Assembly (NCBI RefSeq): GCF_005887095.1
Contig: NZ_PNCI01000010.1
Location: 110,796-174,795 of the forward strand
Reading direction: 5' to 3'
Length of the DNA stretch: 64,000 nt
Origin: Pseudoalteromonas rubra
GTDB taxonomy: Bacteria; Pseudomonadota; Gammaproteobacteria; Enterobacterales; Alteromonadaceae
Shown: piece by piece, positions 11,030-20,070 of the stretch
How the letters are laid out: every line of letters starts with the position of its first letter
Numbering within the stretch: the first letter of the stretch is position 1
Notes under the pieces: generated by a model
Told to the model about the DNA's origin: nothing
The model's input: only the letters and a program-made list of their open reading frames with translations
The model's database searches: none
Position numbers and translations under genes: made by a program

Positions 11030-11786
11030 GATTAACTCCTTGCAAAGTGTCTTGATTAAGGCGCTGGCTCGTCTGTGCAATGACCGCGGAAACATCGTGG
11101 TCGATTTGCGCACATACCTCGGCGCTGTGCTCTTCAAGGTAAAAGTGCCGCCCCGGATATTGGTGGCTGCACAGGGAAAAGTGAGAAAAGTCCTGCCAGG
11201 GGGGCAGCTCTGTCGTGTTCACGATTTCATCATCAGTGGCGCTAAAGACACTGAGGGCACAAGCGAGCGGACTGGGCTTGCGCAGTGGTGCACATTCGGC
11301 GAGATAAAAGTCGTCGCGTACCTGCGCCAGCAGACGTTGCCTGACTTCAGGGTGCGTGAGTCTCTGGGCTGGGAACTGTTGCAAACGCTGCAGCTGCTCG
11401 GCCAGCGGCTCATCCGCCAGTGTGTGGACCTGGGTTCGGCTGGGCAGTGAGGGTGCCCGGCAGGCGGACACGCCCAGCCACAGTGGCAAAGGTTGGCCCG
11501 ACTTTTGAAGTGCCAGAGCCAGTTCAAAAGCGACTCTGGCCCCCAGACTGTGTCCGAAAAAAGCAAACGGAGTCTGGCATTGGCCTAGTTCACTCAGTAG
11601 CTGCGCTGTCAGTTCTGACCAGTCACGACAGCTTGCCGTCGCCAGTTTGTCGCCGCGACCGGGCAAGTCGGGACAAACCACGCGCCAGTGAGCGGGCAAC
11701 AACTGCGACCAGGTCCGAAAATAGCGCCCCGATCCACCAGCATGGTGAAAGCAAAACAAGGTGATCGGTTTCACAGCATGGGTCAT
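11019..11786 (-). CDS. Type II thioesterase (alpha/beta hydrolase)
   Basis: 255 residues, full length for the GrsT/SrfAD-type family. The nucleophile elbow GHSLGA has Ser80, an Asp lies in ATDDEIV, and the catalytic His sits in the C-terminal GRHFYLEEH. These enzymes remove misprimed or stalled acyl and aminoacyl groups from carrier domains. Its start overlaps the preceding gene's stop (ATGA), so it is translationally coupled. The likely targets are the NRPS T domains and the two ACPs of this operon; releasing the finished polyene acid is an alternative. Confidence 0.92.
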   Translation of the reverse strand: MTHAVKPITLFCFHHAGGSGRYFRTWSQLLPAHWRVVCPDLPGRGDKLATASCRDWSELTAQLLSELGQCQTPFAFFGHSLGARVAFELALALQKSGQPLPLWLGVSACRAPSLPSRTQVHTLADEPLAEQLQRLQQFPAQRLTHPEVRQRLLAQVRDDFYLAECAPLRKPSPLACALSVFSATDDEIVNTTELPPWQDFSHFSLCSHQYPGRHFYLEEHSAEVCAQIDHDVSAVIAQTSQRLNQDTLQGVNHGV

Positions 11787-12493
11787 AGCTTAATATCCAT
11801 CGCCGGACGCAACGCCAGGGTCTGGCCGTTTTGCCAGCCCGGATCACTGGCCTGACGCCAGATCTCGGCCAGCACTTGCTCGCGCAGCATGACCGCAGGT
11901 TTAGCACCGTATACCGAATTGCGCATGGCTCGCTTTAGTGCCTTGCGCTCGGTGTCATCACTGGCACACAGCGGCAATGCCAGGCTATTTACCCGTACCG
12001 GATAGCCACACCACTCTTTGGCCAGGCTTTTTTGTAATGCATCTATGCCATAGCATGTAATGCTGTCGTGGCCGTGCTGGTAACCTTGATCCTGAACATA
12101 AGCATAAGCGTCCGACAGTAACGGATAACACAGGCTGCCTTCAAATTCGCGTAACACACCACAGCAATACTTGGCGGTCAGAAACGCCGCTTCGATGTGC
12201 GCCTGGCTGACCGTTGCATCGACTGTTGCGGCGCTATCCGCAATGCCGCCGATGGCATGCAGTACAACCAGGCCAGTGTCTTTGCTTTGTGCGCTGAGCT
12301 GTTGAAACAGCATCGCGTCTGGTTCATCGGCTTGTGCCAGCGCTTCTATTGTCAGCGTTGCAAAAGCCGGAAAGCGCGCGACTATCTCTGCTGTCGGCGC
12401 GAGCAATAGGGGTGACTTGCCCTGAGCTTGCAAATAGTCGAGCAGTGCCCGGTCCCAGTCGCTGTGGGCAAACGCGTAGATGACTCTGCTCAT
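11783..12493 (-). CDS. Degenerate SDR-like protein, probably non-catalytic
   Basis: 236 residues, starting in an ATGA overlap with the ketoreductase gene. The C-terminal half resembles the SDR helix and strand after the active site (GIDALQKSLAKEW, then RVNSLALPL, comparable to the VNxIAPG segment). The N-terminus (VIYAFAHSDWDRALL) lacks the TGxxxGxG nucleotide-binding motif and no SYxxxK catalytic set is evident. Similar pseudo-reductase subunits are known beside ketoreductases in aryl polyene-type pathways. A structural or partner role to the flanking KR is inference. Confidence 0.75.
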   Translation of the reverse strand: MSRVIYAFAHSDWDRALLDYLQAQGKSPLLLAPTAEIVARFPAFATLTIEALAQADEPDAMLFQQLSAQSKDTGLVVLHAIGGIADSAATVDATVSQAHIEAAFLTAKYCCGVLREFEGSLCYPLLSDAYAYVQDQGYQHGHDSITCYGIDALQKSLAKEWCGYPVRVNSLALPLCASDDTERKALKRAMRNSVYGAKPAVMLREQVLAEIWRQASDPGWQNGQTLALRPAMDIKL

Positions 12494-13218
12494 AGTAAAA
12501 ACCCTCCGTCCAGTTTGATCACCTGGCCGTTGCAATATCCAGCTCGCGGTGTGGCAAGAAACAGCACCCAATCGGCCACTTCTGATACTTGTCCGACCCG
12601 CCCGAGCGAGGTATGTGCAAGTACAGGCCTGGCCTTGTTTTGTGGCATGACATCGGCCATCTCAGTGGCAATCAGTGCAGGTGCCAGCGCATTGCAATAA
12701 ATGCCTGATTCTCCATAACGTCGCGCCAACATGCGGGTCATGCCAATCACGGCCCCTTTGGAGGCCGCATAGTTTGCCTGGCCTTCACGTCCTGACACGC
12801 CGCTGAGCGATACCAGGTTAACAATCCGTCCCTGACCTGCGCGCTGCATATGAGGCAGCACGGCCTGGCACAGAGTAAATGCGCCGACAAAATTCACCCG
12901 CATCACGGCGTTAAAATCGTCCCGGCTCATGGTTTGCAACAAGTTATCCCGGGTTATCCCGGCATTATTGACCAGTACATCAATACGCTGATGCTGGGCA
13001 ATAATCCTGGCAACCGTTGCTTCGACGAACTCAGGGTCGTCCACTGAACCGCTGAATTGGACATAGTTTGGCTGCGCCAATTCCTCAGCCACATCTTTAC
13101 TGCGGCACAGCCCGAAGACCCTGGCACCCTGCGCCAGAAAAGCCTGCGCCAGTGCCAGCCCGATCCCGCGGGACGTGCCTGTGATCAGGACCACCTTATC
13201 TTGCAATTGCAGGTCCAT
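12490..13218 (-). CDS. 3-oxoacyl-ACP reductase (FabG-like ketoreductase)
   Basis: 242 residues with all FabG hallmarks: TGTSRGIGLA nucleotide-binding loop, VNNAGITRDN, catalytic NYAASKGAV and a C-terminal KLDGGF. The start ATG at 13218 is one base after the stop of the dehydratase gene; an in-frame upstream Met at 13293 would overlap that gene heavily and is not used. It should reduce beta-ketoacyl-ACP to beta-hydroxyacyl-ACP with NADPH during iterative extension of the aryl polyene. Confidence 0.95.
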   Translation of the reverse strand: MDLQLQDKVVLITGTSRGIGLALAQAFLAQGARVFGLCRSKDVAEELAQPNYVQFSGSVDDPEFVEATVARIIAQHQRIDVLVNNAGITRDNLLQTMSRDDFNAVMRVNFVGAFTLCQAVLPHMQRAGQGRIVNLVSLSGVSGREGQANYAASKGAVIGMTRMLARRYGESGIYCNALAPALIATEMADVMPQNKARPVLAHTSLGRVGQVSEVADWVLFLATPRAGYCNGQVIKLDGGFLL

Positions 13219-13219
13219 A

Positions 13220-13666
13220 TCAGGCCTCCGACGACACAGGCTGACTGAAATGGATAGATACCTTGGCCCGGGCGACTTCCTCGTCGCCGACATAAGCGAT
13301 GGCCTGAAAGAGCGCCATGTCTTCCAGGCGAGTCAATAATTGCGACTTAATCACCAGAATATCGCCAGGCACGACGGGACGCAGAAACTTGGCTTTGTCG
13401 ATGCTCGACAACATGCCCGCGCTGTACTCGCTAAAACACAGGCCACTGATCTGTGCCATTGTCTCGATGATCAGCACCCCGGGAAAGATGGGCTGGTCGG
13501 GAAAGTGGCCCTGCAAGCTTGGTTCGTTGTGGCTAATAAACTTGTGCCCTTCGATATATTCACCGGACTCAAGACGCACAATGCGGTCGGCAAATTTGAA
13601 TGGCGCCCTGTGTGGCAAGCGTTCACTCAAAGTGCTTAGGTTATCTGTAAGCTCAGTGTTGCTCAT
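13220..13666 (-). CDS. Beta-hydroxyacyl-ACP dehydratase, FabZ-like hotdog fold
   Basis: 148 residues, the usual FabZ size. It contains LPHRAPF near the N-terminus and the active-site segment GHFPDQPIFPGVL (His and, further on, Glu in IIETMAQ). It should dehydrate beta-hydroxyacyl-ACP to the trans-2-enoyl form; no enoyl reductase is encoded in the operon, which is what a conjugated polyene requires. Its start overlaps the ABC permease stop by four bases. Confidence 0.94.
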   Translation of the reverse strand: MSNTELTDNLSTLSERLPHRAPFKFADRIVRLESGEYIEGHKFISHNEPSLQGHFPDQPIFPGVLIIETMAQISGLCFSEYSAGMLSSIDKAKFLRPVVPGDILVIKSQLLTRLEDMALFQAIAYVGDEEVARAKVSIHFSQPVSSEA

Positions 13667-14769
13667 CCGTTGTCTCCCCAGTCAAAACTCAGATAGATAG
13701 CGATAAACAACACCACTGAGGTGCCTGCCAGTATCGTAAGTTGTGGTGCAACCTGCTGTAATCCAGCGGCTTCGTTGGCTACCAGACGGAAGGCATCCAG
13801 AAAAGCGGTGGACGGTAGCCACTGCACGAAGGCTTCAAAAACGTCCGGGAAATAACTGGTTTGGAAATAAATACCAGACAAGAACATCAGCGGGAAATAC
13901 AGCATATTGGCGATGCCGGTAGAGACTTCGACTCGGGTGCTACGGGCGCCGATCAAGACTCCTAACAGGCACAGGCAGGCAGATCCACAAAACAGCACAA
14001 CGGCGATATTGGCCCAGTTGCCGGGCGGCTTAAAGTCGAACATAAAGTAGAAAATGGCCAGCAATAATAATAGCTGGAAGCTCAGTAAAAACAGTCGAGC
14101 CAGCACCACGCCCATAATGTAATCCGATTTCTTAAAGGGTGATAACTTGAGGCGTTTAAAAAAGCCCTGCTGGCGATCTGAGACCAGGCCATTGGAGATG
14201 GAGAACAGCGCCAAACCAAGGATCTGTAGCACGATTATCCCGGGGATCAACCAGTCGACATAGCGATAGCCGACGATGCTGAGCTGCTGGCTACTCAGGG
14301 GATTGCCCGATAAGCCGCTTTTCAGCTGCATCAGGTAGTTGATTGCCTTATCGTTAAATTGATCAGAGTCCCCTGTGGTATAGATTTGTCCCTGATTTAA
14401 AATCAACAAGGAGTCATACTGAGCCAGCAGGTTTTGCAATGGACCTGAAGGTTGGATCTCCTGTTGCGCATCGGCCAAAGAGGCCAGAAGCTGTTCGGTT
14501 TGCTCCTGACTAAGCGTGATCAGGTTGACCTGCAGGTCGTCTCGCATCAACTCACGCCAGCTCTTATCTGGTGCCTCATTGTAGGTCACTGCAACATTGA
14601 TTTCCTGCAACTGGGCGCTGCCGGAAAAGGCTTTGACCATTAACAGTGCAATCAACACCGGCAATGCAAAGGTCCATAGCATGGCCGCCGGCTCGCGAAA
14701 AAAGGGTCTGACATTGAGGAGCATTAATTGCCAGAATGGGTAAAGCTTAGGGCTGATTGTGTGGCTCAT
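13663..14769 (-). CDS. ABC-2 type transporter permease
   Basis: 368 residues. One N-terminal membrane segment (about residues 25-45), a large external loop of roughly 150 residues, then about five C-terminal membrane segments (residues 170-365), the standard ABC-2 export layout. The start overlaps the end of the ATPase gene (ATGA), so the two are co-translated. Its place inside the biosynthetic operon suggests export of the lipopeptide or its aryl polyene acyl chain from the cytoplasm. Confidence 0.92.
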   Translation of the reverse strand: MSHTISPKLYPFWQLMLLNVRPFFREPAAMLWTFALPVLIALLMVKAFSGSAQLQEINVAVTYNEAPDKSWRELMRDDLQVNLITLSQEQTEQLLASLADAQQEIQPSGPLQNLLAQYDSLLILNQGQIYTTGDSDQFNDKAINYLMQLKSGLSGNPLSSQQLSIVGYRYVDWLIPGIIVLQILGLALFSISNGLVSDRQQGFFKRLKLSPFKKSDYIMGVVLARLFLLSFQLLLLLAIFYFMFDFKPPGNWANIAVVLFCGSACLCLLGVLIGARSTRVEVSTGIANMLYFPLMFLSGIYFQTSYFPDVFEAFVQWLPSTAFLDAFRLVANEAAGLQQVAPQLTILAGTSVVLFIAIYLSFDWGDNG

Positions 14770-15530
14770 GCCATGCCTCCCGAAAGGTCAAATCCGGTTA
14801 ATTTTAAAAACACGTCGTTCAGGGTCGCCTTGCGCGGCTCTTTGATGACCGGCTCGGCAAAAGTGCGATGGATAATGTCCTGAGGTGAACCCGACTCGAT
14901 AATGGTGCCCTTGTCGATGATCGCCAGGGTATCGCACAAAAACTCCACTTCATCCATATAATGAGAAGTCAGTATCAGGGTGACACCATCGGCTTTGAGT
15001 TTGTTGAGGATCTCCCAGAATTCCTGGCGGCTGGTGGGATCCAGTCCGGTGGTGGGCTCATCGAGAAAGATGATCTCAGGTTTGCCGACCACTGCCATCG
15101 CCAAAAAGACCCGCTGACGTTGTCCACCACTGAGCTCGCACAGCCAGTTGTTGCGCTGTGGCGTAAGATTAAACTGCTCCAGCACCTCGTCGATGGCCTG
15201 ATAGTCCGGGTAAAAGCTGGCGAACAATCTAACCGCTTCCACTACCTTAAGGCGCGCATACATCTCATTTTCCTGCAGCACACCGGCAATGCGACGGCGA
15301 AGTTTTTTCTCGTTGCCCTGCCAAGGCATGCCAAATAATTCTATGCTCCCGGCTGAGGGCTTTTTCAGGCCCTGTAACATTTCCAGTGTGGTGGATTTGC
15401 CTGCCCCGTTGGGCCCGATAAAACCAAAACACTGGCCGCGTTCAACCTCAAAGGACACGCCCGCAACAGCCGTTTTTTGTGTTCTGTCATAGACCTTTTT
15501 CAGATCTTTGACGGCAATAACCTGTTCCAT
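14766..15530 (-). CDS. ABC transporter ATP-binding protein
   Basis: 254 residues, a single nucleotide-binding domain. Walker A is GPNGAGKST, the signature is LSGGQRQRV, Walker B is IIFLDEPT, followed by a switch His in LTSHYMDE. It is the drug/lipid-export (DrrA/NodI-like) kind and pairs with the overlapping permease gene. The start lies just downstream of the ketosynthase stop. Confidence 0.94.
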   Translation of the reverse strand: MEQVIAVKDLKKVYDRTQKTAVAGVSFEVERGQCFGFIGPNGAGKSTTLEMLQGLKKPSAGSIELFGMPWQGNEKKLRRRIAGVLQENEMYARLKVVEAVRLFASFYPDYQAIDEVLEQFNLTPQRNNWLCELSGGQRQRVFLAMAVVGKPEIIFLDEPTTGLDPTSRQEFWEILNKLKADGVTLILTSHYMDEVEFLCDTLAIIDKGTIIESGSPQDIIHRTFAEPVIKEPRKATLNDVFLKLTGFDLSGGMA

Positions 15531-15532
15531 CC

Positions 15533-17758
15533 TTAACTCCTTGGTGCCGATGCGACACTATGTAACACACAGCCATGCATTATCTGCTCGGCATTAACAG
15601 ACACCACCAGCACACGGCACAATGGTGCTTCGCTTGTCTGACTGGACATCTCATCAAGCCCCTGGATCAGGGCCTTTAAACCTTGACTTGCAATGCACAA
15701 ATGGTTGTCGACCAACGGGGTGACGCTTTGTGCTTGCGGGCATAATTCGCTGAGCAGGTGCTGAACATGCTGTAGCTCATGTTGGCGAGTTGCTGCAACG
15801 ACCACATGGTCCACTTCCTCTAAGCTGACCATTTCGGGCAGTTGCTTCCCTTGTGCTGTGGACACGGTAAAGCACTCCACCACTTCGGCCAGCGGTTGGG
15901 CGTTTGCCGTGAGCCCGGATTCATTGACCATGACCAGTGCCGCGGCATTCGCTTGTTGGGTGTCTGCTGCCTCCACCGCCTGGGCTTGCCAGATCTGTTT
16001 ACTGCTGTTGCTGCTGTCTTCGCCTGCCACCACCAGTGCCCGCTCAACTCGGTCGGCGCGCAGGTCGTAAAAGGCCTGCCACAAGGCTTGTAAACCCTCG
16101 TTACCACAGTCGCTGAAGTTTGCCGCTGTACCCCGGATCGTGTGGGCAATCGCCAGACTCCCCAAAGAGGCATTCAGCACGGTATCGGTAAACAGGGTAC
16201 TCTTGATGTTGTTGGCGCCCAGCTTTGCCAGATCATCGTAGTTGCGCTCTTGTACTTCACTGCAACCCAGTGCCGTGGCGAAATAGCCGCCGCAGCGAGT
16301 CGGGTCGTTAGTTTCACGCTCTAATCCACTGGCCGCCAGTGCAAACTCGGCAGCGCCAATGGCATACTGGGACAAGCAGCTCATCCGGCGTCGGTACAGT
16401 GTGGGGAAATGCGCCTTGAGACTAAAACCGGCCTCGTCAAGCCCGGAGCTTGTGGCTGTTTTATCAGCAGCTGTGCGGATCTGACTATCGATTCGGGTAT
16501 GCGCCGCGATAAAAACGCGCTGGTGTGATGCGGGTGCCTTTGGTGCATGTGCAACGCCTCCACTGGCCAGCACTAAGCTGGTGTTATGACCGCCAAATGC
16601 CGAATTGGTACTGGCAAACCAGTCAACCTGGCGCTCTGCCAGGCGCTCTCGGATCAGGGCATATCCCTGACAATCTTCACGCACGTCGTTGACGCCCAGG
16701 GTCGCTGGCAGGCAACCGTGACGTTGTGCGGCCAGTACAGAGATAAGCTCCAGTGCACCAGCGGCGCCCAGGGCATGGCCGAAATAGGATTTGGAACTCG
16801 ACACCTGGGCTGTCATCGGCTGTTCACCACTGAGGGCTCTGCGGATCCCCTGTAGCTCGGCACCGTCATTAGCCGGTGTCCCGGTGCCGTGGCTATTCAC
16901 ATAGTCTATCTGTGTGCCCGACACGCCCGCATCCGCCAGCGCCATACTGAGTGACCGAGATACGCCCCGACCTTCTGGTTCTGGTGCTGTGGCATGATAG
17001 GCATCCAGGCTGGAACCGCTGCCACGTAGCTGAGCAAGTATGTTTGCTGCGCGCTGCTGTGCAGCTTCTGCCGTTTCCATCACCACAAACCCCGCGCCTT
17101 CTCCCAGGCTCAATCCGGTATCCACGCCATAGGGCGAACAGACGCCGGCAGAGACTGAGCGCAGTGAATGAAAACCGGCATACACCAGTCTGGCCAACGA
17201 GTCGCTGCCTCCCGCGAGCACTATGTCGGCCTTGTTATCGCGCAGTAACTCGCGACCAAAGCTGATGGCGCTGCTACTGGCGGTACACGCAGAGGTAAAA
17301 CAAAACAGTGGACCGTTTAGGTTGAAATGATTGTGCACATTGGCGGCCTGCCGGTAAGCGGGGTATTGTTTGATTTTTTCGTTGTCTTGCTGCGTCATCC
17401 CTTCAAGCAAAATGTCGGTACCGGAATTGGCATTACCAAAACACAGCGCAACGCGTTTATCGGCCAGTTGTTCGAGGCTTAAACCGGCATCTGCCAACGC
17501 TTGTTCCACCGCAGAAATGGCAAACAGGGTAGCAAAGTCGAACTGGTCTGAGCGTGCTTTATGGTTGGTCCTAAACTCGTTGAGCAGGGCAGCATGATGG
17601 CTTTCCAGCTGCAACTGAGCAAAATCAGCCTGGGCCCTGACGCCTGAATGTCCGGCAGCCATGCTGGCAAACAAGGTTTGGTTGTTGCCAATGGCAGATT
17701 CCAGGCCATAGCCGGTGATCACCGCCATGGCGTTGTCATTATGGTTATTGCTTTGCAT
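15533..17758 (-). CDS. Beta-ketoacyl synthase with fused degenerate KS-like second half
   Basis: 741 residues, far longer than a lone KS (about 400). Residues 1-400 form a complete ketosynthase with Cys158 (TSACTASS), His290 (SHGTGTPAND) and His328 (KSYFGHALGAAG). Residues about 415-741 look like a second, eroded thiolase-fold domain: a Cys551 sits where the active Cys would align (NFSDCGNEG) and a late NHLCIASQG resembles the GHxxGA motif, but no HGTGT is seen. By analogy with KS/chain-length-factor pairs this may be a KS-CLF fusion. It would perform the decarboxylative condensations extending the aryl starter. The start overlaps the ligase gene by 14 bases. Confidence 0.9.
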   Translation of the reverse strand: MQSNNHNDNAMAVITGYGLESAIGNNQTLFASMAAGHSGVRAQADFAQLQLESHHAALLNEFRTNHKARSDQFDFATLFAISAVEQALADAGLSLEQLADKRVALCFGNANSGTDILLEGMTQQDNEKIKQYPAYRQAANVHNHFNLNGPLFCFTSACTASSSAISFGRELLRDNKADIVLAGGSDSLARLVYAGFHSLRSVSAGVCSPYGVDTGLSLGEGAGFVVMETAEAAQQRAANILAQLRGSGSSLDAYHATAPEPEGRGVSRSLSMALADAGVSGTQIDYVNSHGTGTPANDGAELQGIRRALSGEQPMTAQVSSSKSYFGHALGAAGALELISVLAAQRHGCLPATLGVNDVREDCQGYALIRERLAERQVDWFASTNSAFGGHNTSLVLASGGVAHAPKAPASHQRVFIAAHTRIDSQIRTAADKTATSSGLDEAGFSLKAHFPTLYRRRMSCLSQYAIGAAEFALAASGLERETNDPTRCGGYFATALGCSEVQERNYDDLAKLGANNIKSTLFTDTVLNASLGSLAIAHTIRGTAANFSDCGNEGLQALWQAFYDLRADRVERALVVAGEDSSNSSKQIWQAQAVEAADTQQANAAALVMVNESGLTANAQPLAEVVECFTVSTAQGKQLPEMVSLEEVDHVVVAATRQHELQHVQHLLSELCPQAQSVTPLVDNHLCIASQGLKALIQGLDEMSSQTSEAPLCRVLVVSVNAEQIMHGCVLHSVASAPRS

Positions 17759-19274
17759 GAGTTACTTCCAATAGTGAGCTAAGGGTCGTTTTTCCCATTT
17801 GATTGAGCGGAAAAGACGGTAGCAGGGCGATATTAGGCACAGGGTAATCGCGAAAGGCGTCCCTGAGTGCCTGCTCGCACGGGTGCTGCTGGCTTTGGGT
17901 TTCGACAAAAGCCAGCAGCTGTCCGCCGCGTTTGTCATTGTCATCTTCGACAAAAAACAGTTTTAATGGCGCCGTACCAAAAAACACCTGTAAGCGTTGT
18001 TTTGCCTCTTCCAGTGACAAACGTTTTCCTTTGTATTTAAAGACTTTGTCTTTGCGTCCGAGGTGACGTATGCGACCATCGCTGAGTAAGGCAATTTTAT
18101 CCATCATGACGAACTCTGGGTGGTCGCTCAGCAGATAGGGTGAGCGCAATATGGCCGTACCCTCGTCATCCAGCCGCAGCCGGACTTCGGAAAATAAAGT
18201 GAAGGTAGCGATACTATCCTGGGCGATAGCTCGAAAACCGATCCCACCAGTTTCGGTACTGCCAAGGACTTCAATCCCACCTAATTGGGGGATTGTTTTC
18301 TGTAACGTGGCAAATTCAGCTTCGCGCCGTGCGCCGAAAGGTGCACCCGAGCTGATCACCGCGCTGCCCGGAGTCAGTTTTTCATGGGTCAGTAAATCCC
18401 AGACACTGGGGACCAGGATATTCAACATGCTGATCTCGCCACAGGGCGTGGCATCGACATATTGGGCGCCCTGATAGAAAACTGGCTTGTTTAATCGTAT
18501 CGGTATCAACCAGGTCCAGATAAACCCATACATATGTTGCGGACTGATCAGCGCATTGATAAGCGCATAGCCAGAGAGATCCAGGCTCTGACAAATCCCT
18601 TCAGCTTCGGACCACATACTGTGTAATGATTTAAAAAACAAACTTGGCTTTCCGGTACTGCCCGAGGTGAGAAAGCCCACCCTGGCGCTACCTAGCCGGT
18701 GCATCAGACTGGCATCTAACCCTGTGCAGTGTGGGGTGGCCGGCTCACCGTTATCGATCCCGGCAGACAATTGCTGCCAGCTCAGTCCGTCATTACCGCC
18801 AAGCACGGGTGTGCGGCCACTGAGCAGCAAACTGAAGACCGTTAGCATCAGCGCAATGGCATTTTGCTGTGCAACCTGCACTTCCTCTGTTTTACTCTGA
18901 CGAGCCAACTCAGGACTGAAACTGAGCACCCGATTGAGTAGCTCAACCAGCTCGGCTTCGTCATAATGGCTGCCATCGCTTGCCATAAAACGGTGCAAGT
19001 GCTGCTGCGCTACCTGTGTCTGTCCCAGTTGTGAGATGATCAGAGTGGCCAGATCGGCAACGCAATTACGTAATGTATGGCGCTGCGGATAAAGCTTGAT
19101 GCAGTAGTGGCGCTCGCAATCCGCGATAAGCTGCAACATATCAATAGAGTCTAGAAACAAAGGGGCACCAAGCAGATCGGCCTGATTATCCAGCTCTGCC
19201 AGTTCGCTTACTTCTATTTCCAATGAGTGCTGCATCAGCACGCGGATCTGCGCGACAACTTGCTGATGTCTCAT
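17745..19274 (-). CDS. ACP-adenylation fusion: aryl/acyl acid ligase
   Basis: 509 residues. The first about 85 residues resemble an acyl carrier protein, with the pantetheine attachment motif FLDSIDML (Ser43). The rest is an ANL-superfamily adenylating enzyme: TSGSTGKP at residues 203-210, a later STETGG and a C-terminal GRKDKVFKYKGKR hinge. It most likely activates the aryl acid released by the ammonia-lyase (for instance 4-coumarate) as an adenylate and loads it on a carrier domain. AGGAG lies upstream of the start at 19274. The substrate is inferred from context. Confidence 0.88.
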   Translation of the reverse strand: MRHQQVVAQIRVLMQHSLEIEVSELAELDNQADLLGAPLFLDSIDMLQLIADCERHYCIKLYPQRHTLRNCVADLATLIISQLGQTQVAQQHLHRFMASDGSHYDEAELVELLNRVLSFSPELARQSKTEEVQVAQQNAIALMLTVFSLLLSGRTPVLGGNDGLSWQQLSAGIDNGEPATPHCTGLDASLMHRLGSARVGFLTSGSTGKPSLFFKSLHSMWSEAEGICQSLDLSGYALINALISPQHMYGFIWTWLIPIRLNKPVFYQGAQYVDATPCGEISMLNILVPSVWDLLTHEKLTPGSAVISSGAPFGARREAEFATLQKTIPQLGGIEVLGSTETGGIGFRAIAQDSIATFTLFSEVRLRLDDEGTAILRSPYLLSDHPEFVMMDKIALLSDGRIRHLGRKDKVFKYKGKRLSLEEAKQRLQVFFGTAPLKLFFVEDDNDKRGGQLLAFVETQSQQHPCEQALRDAFRDYPVPNIALLPSFPLNQMGKTTLSSLLEVTHAKQ

Positions 19275-19276
19275 AT

Positions 19277-19768
19277 CTAGGGCTCCTGTGCAGTTTCCGT
19301 GTTATCCAAGCTGCGTAAACGCTCGGCAAGCCGTTTTTTGCTCGCCGCTTTGGGCGGTAAAACCACAGCCTTACCATCGCTGACCAATTCACCTCGCTGG
19401 TTGTGCCAGCTGAGTGTTAGTTCAACCTGGCGAGTGTCTGCGAATTTGGCACTGACTTCGGCTTTGGCAAAAATGGTGTCGCCGATATAAATGGGCGCGT
19501 GAAACCCTATCTCCATAGACAGCACCATAGAGCCAACTCCGGGCAATTTCATGCCAATAACCGGTGCTATCATGGCGGGCGCTATACCGGCATGAGCTAT
19601 GCGTCCCTGTAAGCCGAAAGAGTGTGCAAACACCTCATCAACATGCACCGGATTGAAGTCTCCTGTGATGCCAGCGAAGTTATACACATCCGTTTCGGCA
19701 ATGGTCTTGCTGTGCCCTGCCTGCTCACCTATGGTCAGCTCTCTGAAGGTTTTACCTAGCGTGTACAC
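19277..19768 (-). CDS. MaoC-like hotdog dehydratase/hydratase
   Basis: 163 residues from a GTG at 19768, chosen because GAGG lies 8 bases upstream and the next in-frame Met upstream would lie inside the ACP gene. The hydratase-2 motif is present: FAGITGDFNPVHVDE, with catalytic Asp and His. The family hydrates enoyl-CoA or dehydrates hydroxyacyl-CoA/ACP. The operon therefore has two different dehydratases; this one may act on the first, aryl-conjugated unit. The C-terminus is basic (KAASKKRLAERLR). Confidence 0.87.
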   Translation of the reverse strand: MYTLGKTFRELTIGEQAGHSKTIAETDVYNFAGITGDFNPVHVDEVFAHSFGLQGRIAHAGIAPAMIAPVIGMKLPGVGSMVLSMEIGFHAPIYIGDTIFAKAEVSAKFADTRQVELTLSWHNQRGELVSDGKAVVLPPKAASKKRLAERLRSLDNTETAQEP

Positions 19769-19778
19769 AATGGCGACC

Positions 19779-20051
19779 TCAGGCTCTGGCTTCTTCGCTG
19801 ACAAATTGTGCCAGGGCATTGATTGATGCCATTTTTTCCTTGATCACTTCATTGCCGTAGTTACTAAACTTCATGCCATACTTTTTCTCGATTGAGACCA
19901 CGAGCTCAAGCACTTCAATACTGTCCAGTTCCAGGCCGTCGCTTACCAGTCCCTGTTCGTCGTCCAGTTCGTCGATGGAATCCACCACCTCCAGGTTATC
20001 TACGATGATGTCCTGTTTGATAAAAGTTCTGATCTGGTCGAAATCAGCCAT
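19779..20051 (-). CDS. Stand-alone acyl carrier protein
   Basis: 90 residues, acidic and helical, with the phosphopantetheine site LELDSIEVLEL (Ser44). The ATG at 20051 has AAGGAG upstream at 8 bases. It should carry the growing aryl polyene chain during condensation, reduction and dehydration by neighbouring enzymes. No phosphopantetheinyl transferase gene is in the window, so a genomic Sfp-type enzyme must activate it. Confidence 0.94.
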   Translation of the reverse strand: MADFDQIRTFIKQDIIVDNLEVVDSIDELDDEQGLVSDGLELDSIEVLELVVSIEKKYGMKFSNYGNEVIKEKMASINALAQFVSEEARA

Positions 20052-20070
20052 GTGAAAACTCCTTATTTTA

